This document shows positions 6,529 to 14,368 of a stretch of DNA of 64,000 bases, piece after piece (within the stretch, counting starts at the first letter, position 1; each line of letters starts with the position of its first letter). A model generated the notes under the pieces. That model searched no databases, had not been told where the DNA came from, and saw nothing but the letters and a program-made list of their open reading frames with translations. The translations under genes were made by a program, and so were the position numbers. Origin of the DNA: Saprospirales bacterium (GTDB lineage Bacteria > Bacteroidota > Bacteroidia > Chitinophagales > Saprospiraceae); assembly GCA_016711045.1 (NCBI GenBank), contig JADJTT010000001.1, positions 806,001 through 870,000 on the forward strand, in the 5' to 3' direction.

Positions 6529-8175
6529 ATGAATCGAATCATACTCCTTGGAGCAATGATGGCCTTTACCGGATATGCCTCATTTGCTCAATCACCTCAA
6601 TTAGTCAAAGACATTTACCCGGGCGGCGCTACTTCGCTCCCCTACAATTTTATTGCCAGTGGAGATTCCCTGCTTTTCTTTACGGCCGATGACGGAGTAT
6701 TCGGCAATGAATGGTGGAAAAGCGATGGCACGGAGACAGGTACCGTCATGATAAAGGATATTACCACTTCCGGCCTGGGGATTCCCAGCAACGCCTATGT
6801 CGCCAACGGCATCTTGTATTTTGCCCTCAATTTTTCCGGCCTGGGCGAGGAATTATGGCGAAGCGACGGCACCGAAGCAGGTACCTCCATTGTTGCCGAC
6901 ATTATGCCGGGCAGCGGCTCCTCCAACCCAGTCTTCCTGGCCAATATCGGAGACGTGGTCCTTTTTAGCGCCAACGCCCCAATAGTCGGGCACGAACTTT
7001 GGAAAACCAACGCTACTACCGGGGTGACCGAGATCGTCAAAAACATCAATGCCGGTGGCGCTGATTCTTATCCCTCTTATTTGACCAACGTGGATGGCAC
7101 GGTCTTTTTCTGGGCCGATGATGGCACACATGGCGACGAACTTTGGAAAACCGATGGCACAATCAACGGCACCGTCCTGGTAAAAGACATCAATCCCGGG
7201 GCTGCAGGCTCCAATCCCAATAACCTGGTCAATTTCAAAGGCCAATTATTTTTCAATGCCAATGATGGAACCCATGGCCCCGAACTCTGGAAATCAGACG
7301 GTACGGCAGGTGGAACAGTTATGATCAAAGATATCAATGCCGGTGGAAATGGATCTGACCCCACCATGCTTACTGCAAATTGTACTCAGTGGCCTGAATG
7401 TGACAGTCTCCTTTATTTCCGGGCAAACAACGGCAACACAGGCCAGGAACTGTTCATTTCGGATGGCACCGAGAACGGAACCAAGCTGGTTAAAGACATC
7501 CGCCCGGGGGCTACGGGCTCCGACCTGGACAATTTCACCATTGTAAACGGCACCCTCTTCTTCAGTGCATTCGACGCCACCACCTTAACCGGGAATGAAT
7601 TGTGGAAGAGCAACGGCACAGAAGCAGGCACTGTACTGGTCAAAGACATTTACCCGGGTGCCTTGGACTCTGATATCAACTGGCTCACCAATGCCAATGG
7701 CACGCTATATTTCCAGGCAAAAGACGACACACACGGCGTGGAATTGTGGAAAAGCAACGGCACTGCGGCCGGCACCGTGCTGGTAGCCGACCTTTGGCCT
7801 GGCGCCCTTTCTTCCGCGCCTTCCTTTCTCACGTTCGTCAACGGAGACCTCTTTTTCGCCGCCAGCGATGGGGTGTTGGGAAGTGAATTATGGAAAATTC
7901 CGGACGTCCCCTCCGCTACCGTCGAGCGACTGAGCCCCGCCTCCTTGCGCGTATTCCCCAACCCAGCCGCTGATGCGGTCACGATCCAACTACCGCCCGA
8001 TTATGCAGGAGAGGTAGCGCTATTCGATGCGCTCGGAAGGCAGGTTCGATCCACAATAGTAGAACACCAAAAGCAGGTTCAACTTAATTTGACCGGACTT
8101 GAAAAAGGGTTATATATCGTGCGTTTGGCTCCCCCATTTTCAGTTCAAGGAGCTAAGCTAATAATTCAAAAATAA
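6529..8175 (+). CDS. ELWxxDGT-repeat secreted protein with T9SS type A sorting domain
   Basis: A 548-residue protein. A signal peptide (MNRIILLGAMMAFTGYASFAQ) is followed by about nine repeats of roughly 50 residues with the core ELWKSDGTxxGTVLVKDI and a linker of the type PGxxxSxPxxLTxxNGTLFFxAxD, which suggest a beta-propeller. The last 80 residues (LRVFPNPAADAVTIQLP, ALGRQVRS, LEKGLYIVRL, AKLIIQK) are a type A sorting domain. It should be exported and attached at or released from the surface; the substrate is unknown. TATCTTTA near 6480 is a weak -7 candidate. Confidence 0.9.
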   Translation: MNRIILLGAMMAFTGYASFAQSPQLVKDIYPGGATSLPYNFIASGDSLLFFTADDGVFGNEWWKSDGTETGTVMIKDITTSGLGIPSNAYVANGILYFALNFSGLGEELWRSDGTEAGTSIVADIMPGSGSSNPVFLANIGDVVLFSANAPIVGHELWKTNATTGVTEIVKNINAGGADSYPSYLTNVDGTVFFWADDGTHGDELWKTDGTINGTVLVKDINPGAAGSNPNNLVNFKGQLFFNANDGTHGPELWKSDGTAGGTVMIKDINAGGNGSDPTMLTANCTQWPECDSLLYFRANNGNTGQELFISDGTENGTKLVKDIRPGATGSDLDNFTIVNGTLFFSAFDATTLTGNELWKSNGTEAGTVLVKDIYPGALDSDINWLTNANGTLYFQAKDDTHGVELWKSNGTAAGTVLVADLWPGALSSAPSFLTFVNGDLFFAASDGVLGSELWKIPDVPSATVERLSPASLRVFPNPAADAVTIQLPPDYAGEVALFDALGRQVRSTIVEHQKQVQLNLTGLEKGLYIVRLAPPFSVQGAKLIIQK

Positions 8176-8254
8176 AGAACGGGGGCTGCGCAAACACGCC
8201 ATCCTCAGGGATCGAGGATGTTTCGGTATAGGGTGAGTTAATGGAAAGAGGCCT

Positions 8255-10117
8255 TCACTTCTTAACCACAAAACGCCCGCATGCCTGCTGATTCCCAATG
8301 GAAAGCAAATAGAAATACACCCCGGAATTGGCATCCCCGGCCTCCCAGGTAATTTCCGGAACACCCTTTCCTCTTTTTTCTTCATCAAAAAAATATACTT
8401 CCCGCCCGAACAGATCATAAATATTCAGCCGCACCTCAGCTGGATTGGCAAGCTCAAAAGTAAAATGCACCTCTCCTGAAGATGGATTGGGAAAAACGGA
8501 TACCGTCGGCTGGGCTTTTCCAGGTTCCATTGTCCGAACGGACGTATCCTTCACCAGGTCGCGCAAACACCCAAACTTGAAATTCCGGTGCGGGTCATTT
8601 ACATCATCAGTCAACCCCCAACAACCATAGCGGTTGTACCCGCTTGTCAGGGTAAACTGCATGGCGAGCGTACCTCCGAGCTGGATAAATGCCTCGTCCA
8701 GGTTGTAGCGCATTTCGTCGCACATGCCTTCGCTCCGCTCAGCCAGGATGCGGTTGGCGATATTGGTGGTGCTACCCCCGCCATGATCGGGACCTCCTTC
8801 GTACGATACAAACCCGCCCGGCAACCCCCAGTCGTTGGCTTTGGCGATCCATTGCGTTCGTCCGGCTTCGTTGACGCCGGTGTCTACGATTTGATTTGTG
8901 ATACTCAGGTGGCAATCATCGAGTATTTTGCTGATGCTCTCCCCCGCCTCATGTCCACCAGAAAAGTAGGTTTGGCAGCCAATGGCATAAAGGAAATCAG
9001 CGGGTGGTCCGAAGTGGGTGTTGATATATTGCAACATGGGCTCCACCCACCACTTGAGCATGGGTTGGTGGCTGCACAAGACCACCCGGATGCGGTTGTT
9101 TAACGAACCGGCGCCAAAAACGGTTTCAAAGATCTGCGCCAGTTCTACTGTTCGCCGGGCGTGGTTTTCGTGCTCGCCAATGCCCAGGCCGACTGCCTGC
9201 GCCTGGTTGTATTGGCTCTGTTCAAAACCGGGAGCGGTATTCCACACTTCGTTACTGCTTTCTACGATAATATTCAGCTCCGGATCGAGGTCATTTTTCA
9301 GCATGGTAGCCAATTGCTGTACATAGTCCGTGCTGGCGGAAACGGGCACGTTGATCCAGGCATCGGGGTGGGTTCGGTTGGCCAGGGCGATCACATGCTC
9401 CCAGCACCCTCCATCCTTTTTCCCAATGGAAGGAATGCCTACCTGGGAAGCATCTGTAGGTAATTTCCGGTCGGCCCATTCCGTAAGGGCCGGATAATCC
9501 GGATCGCTGCCATTCGCGCCGGTGAACACCATGTAGCGAATGGCGCTAAAGTCGATCGAATCGAACGGGGCCAAAAAAGCCGTGTGAAAGAGTTGACTGT
9601 CATCGGCATACCCCGGGCGTAGCATGTTGAAATCGGTAAAGCCGGAATTAAGCGGATGCGCCGGTGTGCGGCGGGTATCGCTGAAATCGATCAAAAAAAG
9701 GCCGTTGCTACCGGGGTCGACTACAAAATCGAAGGTAGTCTTGTTGGATGGAACGTCGTAAGAAAGGTTTTGTACCACCCCTCCGACATTGCCGGTGACG
9801 ATTCCCTGCCCCTGAAAGGAACAGGTCCACGTGCCGCCCACATCGAGTCGGTACACTTCGGGGTCATCGATCGAGCCGGTCCATTCGGCTACCGGCCGGA
9901 AATCGACAATGTATCTGGAATCTACAGCCGGCCAGCCCTGTGCATCCACTTGACTGGAGGTGAGCTCATTTCCCGTATTTAGATCATGCCAGCGGTAGTT
10001 TTCACGGGCCAGGTCGATATACGTGCCACCTCGTTCGGGTAAGCTGATATTGACGCCAATTTGGCCAAGGGCAAGCATCGCTTGCAGGGTGAACATGAGG
10101 AGAAGCAATTGTTTCAT
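8255..10117 (-). CDS. Secreted clan GH-A-like glycosidase-type protein with T9SS type A domain
   Basis: About 620 residues; the start at 10117 gives a signal peptide MKQLLLLMFTLQAMLALGQ (an ATG at 10126 adds three residues). Residues about 25-170 look like a beta-sandwich. The central part has barrel features with a likely acid/base NE pair (NIIVESSNEVWNTAPGF) and a later Glu (GGFVSYEGGPDHGG) in the position of a clan GH-A nucleophile. The C-terminus (VSVFPNPSSGEVHFTFE, YDLFGREVYF, SGVYFYLL, GRFVVKK) is a type A sorting domain. I cannot name the CAZy family, and catalysis is inferred from the two Glu motifs only. Confidence 0.65.
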   Translation of the reverse strand: MKQLLLLMFTLQAMLALGQIGVNISLPERGGTYIDLARENYRWHDLNTGNELTSSQVDAQGWPAVDSRYIVDFRPVAEWTGSIDDPEVYRLDVGGTWTCSFQGQGIVTGNVGGVVQNLSYDVPSNKTTFDFVVDPGSNGLFLIDFSDTRRTPAHPLNSGFTDFNMLRPGYADDSQLFHTAFLAPFDSIDFSAIRYMVFTGANGSDPDYPALTEWADRKLPTDASQVGIPSIGKKDGGCWEHVIALANRTHPDAWINVPVSASTDYVQQLATMLKNDLDPELNIIVESSNEVWNTAPGFEQSQYNQAQAVGLGIGEHENHARRTVELAQIFETVFGAGSLNNRIRVVLCSHQPMLKWWVEPMLQYINTHFGPPADFLYAIGCQTYFSGGHEAGESISKILDDCHLSITNQIVDTGVNEAGRTQWIAKANDWGLPGGFVSYEGGPDHGGGSTTNIANRILAERSEGMCDEMRYNLDEAFIQLGGTLAMQFTLTSGYNRYGCWGLTDDVNDPHRNFKFGCLRDLVKDTSVRTMEPGKAQPTVSVFPNPSSGEVHFTFELANPAEVRLNIYDLFGREVYFFDEEKRGKGVPEITWEAGDANSGVYFYLLSIGNQQACGRFVVKK

Positions 10118-10232
10118 GTTGGGCATTGGTTTGAATTATTTCGAAAATAGGAGAAAACCAGACTTGCACCAAAAGTCCTCTAAATATTATTGGTATTTTC
10201 CGCCTGTAAATGCACATTCAAAAATACCCTCC

Positions 10233-11189
10233 ATGCCCAAATATGCCCTATTTCTCCTGATCTTTGTCTCTGCCTGCATTTCAAAATCCGAAGAAAACTC
10301 AAACGAGATGGCATCCATAAAGGCCGTTTTGGAATACCGTATTCCTTCCCAACTCGGAGAAGGCGCTTTTTGGAACCACCAGAGCCAGGAACTCTACTGG
10401 GTAGATATCGAAGGCAAATTGCTGCATATCTACGATCCAGTCACCAAAACTAACCGGTCTTTTCCAACTCCAACCAGAATAGGTACAGTGGTCCCCACAG
10501 GTGATCAGGAAGCTGTCATCGCACTGGAAGACGGTATTTATATAATCAATACCCTTTCCGGAGCAATCAGCCCGTTTTGCCCGCTCGAGGCGGATATGCC
10601 TGGAAATCGCTTTAACGACGGCAAGTGCGACCCAGCCGGTAGGCTTTGGGTCGGGTCGATGGACTTTGGAACAACCAACCCCACCGCCAGCCTTTATCGG
10701 ATCGATGCAAATGGACTGGCCACGAAAATGCTGGACCACATAACCATCTCCAACGGCATCGTCTGGACATCCGACCAAAAGACGATGTATTACATTGACA
10801 CCCCCACCGGGCAGATCCGGGCTTATGATTATGAGGTAGCAACGGGAGACCTCTCCAACGAGCGGGTAGCTGTAGCGGTCCCAGACTCCCTTGGTTTTCC
10901 AGACGGAATGGCCATTGACGAAGAAGATAAGCTTTGGGTCGGTATGTGGAACGGCAATTCCATAGCCCGTTTTGATCCGAAAACAGGCCAGCTCCTTTCT
11001 AAAATTGACGTGCCTGCCCACAATGTGACTGCCTGTGCGTTTGGAGGTAAAAATCTGGACACCTTGTATATCACGACCGCAAGTTTGGATATGACGGAAG
11101 AAGAGCGTGCGGCTTTCCCGGATGCTGGGTCTGTTTTTAAGGCTGTGCCAGGGGTGAGGGGAGTTAAGAGCCCTTTTTTCAGCAGGTAA
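10233..11189 (+). CDS. SMP-30/gluconolactonase/LRE family lipoprotein
   Basis: 318 residues from ATG 10233, chosen because it gives a lipoprotein signal (MPKYALFLLIFVSAC, lipobox VSAC). Metal-binding and propeller motifs of regucalcin-type lactonases are present: SQLGEGAFW (Glu ligand), NRFNDGKCDPAGRLWVGSMD, ISNGIVWTSD and GFPDGMAIDEEDKLWVGMWNG (Asp ligand). The family are six-bladed propellers hydrolysing sugar lactones; here it would be membrane-anchored in the periplasm. It diverges from the preceding minus-strand gene and ends at a bidirectional terminator. Confidence 0.85.
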   Translation: MPKYALFLLIFVSACISKSEENSNEMASIKAVLEYRIPSQLGEGAFWNHQSQELYWVDIEGKLLHIYDPVTKTNRSFPTPTRIGTVVPTGDQEAVIALEDGIYIINTLSGAISPFCPLEADMPGNRFNDGKCDPAGRLWVGSMDFGTTNPTASLYRIDANGLATKMLDHITISNGIVWTSDQKTMYYIDTPTGQIRAYDYEVATGDLSNERVAVAVPDSLGFPDGMAIDEEDKLWVGMWNGNSIARFDPKTGQLLSKIDVPAHNVTACAFGGKNLDTLYITTASLDMTEEERAAFPDAGSVFKAVPGVRGVKSPFFSR

Positions 11190-11204
11190 TCTCCTGTTTT
11201 TTTC

Positions 11205-11240
11205 AAAAAAAAAGGCCAGAGATCATCTGGCCTTTATACA
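11205..11240 (+). terminator. Terminator after the SMP-30 gene
   Basis: GGCCAGA (11214-11220) and TCTGGCC (11226-11232) form a stem with a 5-base loop, preceded by an A-tract and followed by TTTATA; it can work in both directions. Confidence 0.75.
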
Positions 11241-11295
11241 CATTGCTCGCGGGAAAATATTTCTCAGTAGTACGTCTGCTTCAAGGGGGGGGTAT

Positions 11296-11479
11296 GAAGC
11301 CGGATTTATCATCCGGCTTCAATCGTGTTTATGGGATTAATTTGTTAGTACGTTCGTGGGATTATAAGATTTTCATAAACACTGCGGCCTGCAGCCGCAG
11401 TGTTTATACATTAATTTTGTCGTAGAACTACTTGCTCAGAAGTTTGAAAAATGAAGCCGGACCGTTCATATCCGGCTTC
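11296..11479. other. Cluster of three hairpins in the 348-bp spacer
   Basis: The spacer 11190-11537 has no gene. It holds GAAGCCGGAT-ttatc-ATCCGGCTTC (11296-11320), a 14-bp stem ATAAACACTGCGGC/GCCGCAGTGTTTAT (11375-11388 and 11394-11407), and a second GAAGCCGGA/TCCGGCTTC pair (11453-11461 and 11471-11479). The first and third share identical arms, and each is followed by two GGGATTA words. None has a plus-strand T-tract. It may be a duplicated structured element or processing sites in the 3' region of the minus-strand gene starting at 12632. Confidence 0.6.
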
Positions 11480-11537
11480 TGTTATGCTCACGGGATTAAG
11501 TATGAAAGTATCTTAGGGATTATTCGTTGAAATCGCG

Positions 11538-12632
11538 TTATGGTCGTATGATCAGTTTCTTTACCCAGCGGCCTTTTGTGCCTTGCACTTCGAGGAAGTA
11601 CGCACCTCCGGGTAAGTTGCGGATCGGTATCGTGTATGTTTCCTGCTGTCCTGAAGGAATGTACCGTTGTACCTCCTGTCCCAGGGAATTCAAAATGAGT
11701 ACTTGCTGTACGTTCAATGCTCCGGTTTCCAGTGTTACGGTTTCTGCAGCCGGGTTTGGGTAGAGCCTCCATTCGGGCTCCCACACTTCAGTTACAGGGG
11801 TCAGTTTTGCTTCCACGGTATCGAACACCTGTATGTCGTTCAAGCCCTGGTCAATGACCTTGATATTTTCGATGCTCAGGAAGTTGTCGTACTCTACAAA
11901 TTCGCCCACCACATCTTCAATGATCACAAAAGCCATCGTGCCTATGGAGCCAAACCCGTCAACGCCCTCCTGGTTGATCCGCGTAATAGCCACATCAATG
12001 CGGCCTGCCGTCGGATTTTCGATCACCATGGAGGTGCTTTCCGTACCCGATGGATCGTACCAGGCGATATCGGGCAGAAAATAATTTGCCTGATCAGGCT
12101 GGATCAAATCCGGATTGAAGAATACCGTAAAGGCCACTCCGTAAAACCCGGTCACAGGCATTGAACCGGCGCCGATGCGCATATCTACGTGTAAGGTATC
12201 CAGTCCGAACAGGACATCCTTATCGCCGTAGGCTGCAAGGCCGGGGCTGGATCCAGGTGTTCCTCCTGTAGAATATTCATCGGGAATAAGGTTCCCGGTA
12301 TGTTCCTGCAGGAAATTCAACTGTACACCTTCCGTTATGTCAAGATCGTCAATAATGCCGTCGCCGTTGCTGTCGGCATATGCGTAATTTAAGCCGTTGG
12401 GAAAAGTCTGTGCCCATTGGCTGGGAGCTATGCTCTGCGGCATCCAGTCGGTGGTGGCGCCCATTCGAGTCGGCCCCGTAAGTCCGTAAGCCTGCCCGAT
12501 GGTCAGCACATCCAACCCGTTTGCCACCCCGCTGTTGTTCGCGTCTCCCGGATACATCACCTGGCTGAAAAGACCCGTGCACGTTAGCAGTAGGGTTTGA
12601 ATCGTCAGCCAGATCGTTTTGGTTGAACTCAT
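11538..12632 (-). CDS. Dockerin-like / cohesin-like secreted protein with T9SS type A domain
   Basis: 364 residues. ATG 12632 (MSSTKTIWLTIQTLLLTCTGLFSQ, a signal peptide) is preferred, because an upstream in-frame ATG lies at the predicted transcription start. Two Asp/Asn-rich loops (GDANNSGVANGLDVLTIG and YADSNGDGIIDDLDI) match dockerin-type calcium-binding repeats. A cohesin-like beta region follows (VDMRIGAGSMPVTGFYGVAFTV, MAFVIIEDV), then a type A sorting domain (WRLYPNPAAETVTLE, NSLGQEVQRY, PGGAYFLEV, KKLIIRP). The dockerin-cohesin arrangement suggests calcium-dependent protein binding at the surface. Confidence 0.75.
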   Translation of the reverse strand: MSSTKTIWLTIQTLLLTCTGLFSQVMYPGDANNSGVANGLDVLTIGQAYGLTGPTRMGATTDWMPQSIAPSQWAQTFPNGLNYAYADSNGDGIIDDLDITEGVQLNFLQEHTGNLIPDEYSTGGTPGSSPGLAAYGDKDVLFGLDTLHVDMRIGAGSMPVTGFYGVAFTVFFNPDLIQPDQANYFLPDIAWYDPSGTESTSMVIENPTAGRIDVAITRINQEGVDGFGSIGTMAFVIIEDVVGEFVEYDNFLSIENIKVIDQGLNDIQVFDTVEAKLTPVTEVWEPEWRLYPNPAAETVTLETGALNVQQVLILNSLGQEVQRYIPSGQQETYTIPIRNLPGGAYFLEVQGTKGRWVKKLIIRP

Positions 12633-12657
12633 GCTATGTTTTATCCTTTCGACCATA

Positions 12658-12665
12658 CAAAAGTA
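12658..12665 (-). promoter_or_regulatory. -7 promoter element of the dockerin-like gene
   Basis: On the minus strand this reads TACTTTTG, an exact match to the Bacteroidota -7 consensus TAnnTTTG, 25 bases before the chosen ATG (12632). No clear -33 TTTG was found at the usual spacing. Confidence 0.45.
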
Positions 12666-12891
12666 AGTACTTAAAACATTCATAAAAGCTACAAATTTTC
12701 ATATTTTTCACACTAGAAGATGGACGGCTAATCGAAAAATCAAACAAACAAAACAAATCAACACTTTATTAATGAGACCATTATGTCTTTTAAATTAAAA
12801 ATTAACATAATATGTCATTTGTGTTTTTTCAAAAAAACTTATTCAAATTCCGTGAAATACCCGCATTTTTTCATCGAAAATTCTTCCCAGC

Positions 12892-14310
12892 ATGGAAAAT
12901 AGCAAACTAATTAACCTACTGGCTACCTTTTCAACCGAAGAACTTCAGGCTTTTGATTTGTTCATCCGGTCTCCTTATTTCAACACCCGGAAGGAACTTA
13001 TGCCCTTGTTCCAATACCTTAAAGATCAAGCCCCGGCCTTTCCGGAGAAAGCCATCCGCAAAGAGCAGGTCTTCCGTGCGGCATTTCCCGGTCAGTCCTA
13101 TGATGAAAAGCAACTGGCCTACCGCATGAACTACCTGCTCAAGCTTGGCGAGCGCTTTCTGGGTATTCAATCTTTTGAGCAATCTCCTGTTCAACCTCAA
13201 CTCCATCTGCTGGAAACCCTCGTGCAGCGGAAACTGGAGAAGGAGTACCAATTTGTCCATAAAAAATTGAATCAGCAACTGGAGGAGCGGGAAATAGTGG
13301 AGAGCGAAGGATTTTTCCACCAGTTTAGAATTGGAGAGATCGGCGACCAGTATTTTATGAATAAAGACGAACGCAGGTACGACCCTCATCTGGAAGTTGC
13401 CTCCGACAACCTCGACCGGTTTTACTTCAGCAAAAAGCTGCGCATGCTGACAGAGATGATCAACCGGCAACATATTTTCAACCAAACCTATTCCCAAACC
13501 TTCCGGGACCTCCTGCTGAAAGGTCTTCAGGAATCAGACTTACTCGACAACCTTCTTCTCAAGGCCTATTATCATATTCTCCTAATGCTCAGCGACGAAT
13601 CGCAGGCTGCTGCCCAATATGAAGAAGTAAAGGCCTTGTTCCAGTCCAACGTTACCTCCTTTTCCGAAGAAGATAAACAGAACATACTCTCCCACCTGCT
13701 CAATTTTTGTATCCAGCAAATCCGGGAGCAAACCGACCGGCGCCCTTTTCTGGAAGAAGCGATCAGTCTCTACATGTTTGGTATTGAATCAAAGATATAT
13801 CTGCCCAAGGACCAGCTCTCCCCCTGGCATTACAAGAATATCATCAAGCTGGCATTCAATCTGGGGAACTTTGACTGGGCCGAGGAGTTTATGTATCAGT
13901 ACTCCCCCAAACTGCAGGAGGCATCCCGGGAGAATGCCCTTTACTACAACCTCGCCGACCTCTACTACCAGAAAAAGGAGCACGAAAAGGCAATGAAATT
14001 TCTGAACCAGGTCGAATTCACCGACATCCACTACAACCTGAATGCCAAGCTGCTGTTGCTCAAGATCTATTACGAGATCGATGAGGAAGAGGCCCTTCTT
14101 TCTCTTCTGGCTTCTTTCACCATTTATCTGAAACGCAACAAGTACTTGTCTAATGAACTGCGCAAGACTTACGAAAATTTCTGCAAACTGCTGACCCGCA
14201 TCATGCGCCGCAATCCCCAAAAATGGCCTGCGCTCCGGAAAGATATCCTGAGCGTATCCCCGCTTACTGACCGGAAATGGTTATTGAATGTGTTAGAGGA
14301 GATGCAATAG
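12892..14310 (+). CDS. Conserved hypothetical alpha-helical (TPR-like) protein
   Basis: 472 residues with no signal peptide or membrane segment; not assigned to a named family. Almost entirely predicted helix, with helical hairpins spaced about 35-40 residues in the C-terminal half (YHYxxNIIKLAFNLGNFDWAEEF, ALYYNLADLYYQKKEHEKAMKFL, LNAKLLLLKIYYEIDEEEALLSLL), the pattern of a TPR-like solenoid. The N-terminus (LINLLATFSTEELQAFDLFIRSPYFNTRKEL) looks like a distinct conserved domain. Proteins of this look recur in Saprospiria-type genomes (impression). A scaffold role is a guess. Confidence 0.7.
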   Translation: MENSKLINLLATFSTEELQAFDLFIRSPYFNTRKELMPLFQYLKDQAPAFPEKAIRKEQVFRAAFPGQSYDEKQLAYRMNYLLKLGERFLGIQSFEQSPVQPQLHLLETLVQRKLEKEYQFVHKKLNQQLEEREIVESEGFFHQFRIGEIGDQYFMNKDERRYDPHLEVASDNLDRFYFSKKLRMLTEMINRQHIFNQTYSQTFRDLLLKGLQESDLLDNLLLKAYYHILLMLSDESQAAAQYEEVKALFQSNVTSFSEEDKQNILSHLLNFCIQQIREQTDRRPFLEEAISLYMFGIESKIYLPKDQLSPWHYKNIIKLAFNLGNFDWAEEFMYQYSPKLQEASRENALYYNLADLYYQKKEHEKAMKFLNQVEFTDIHYNLNAKLLLLKIYYEIDEEEALLSLLASFTIYLKRNKYLSNELRKTYENFCKLLTRIMRRNPQKWPALRKDILSVSPLTDRKWLLNVLEEMQ

Positions 14311-14368
14311 AAAAGGCCCCTATTCTGAACATTTGGGCAGGGCGCTGGAACCCTGCCCAAATGAGGGG
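14311..14368. terminator. Bidirectional terminator between convergent genes
   Basis: ATTTGGGCAGGG (14331-14342) and CCCTGCCCAAAT (14351-14362) form a perfect 12-bp stem with an 8-base loop. Outer AGGCCCCT and AGGGGCT partly extend it. It lies between the stop at 14310 and the opposing stop at 14369. Confidence 0.75.

Noticed and set aside
10023..10232. N-terminal extension of the SMP-30 gene
   Set aside because: It overlaps the divergent neighbour's coding start and would bury the clear lipoprotein signal at 10233.
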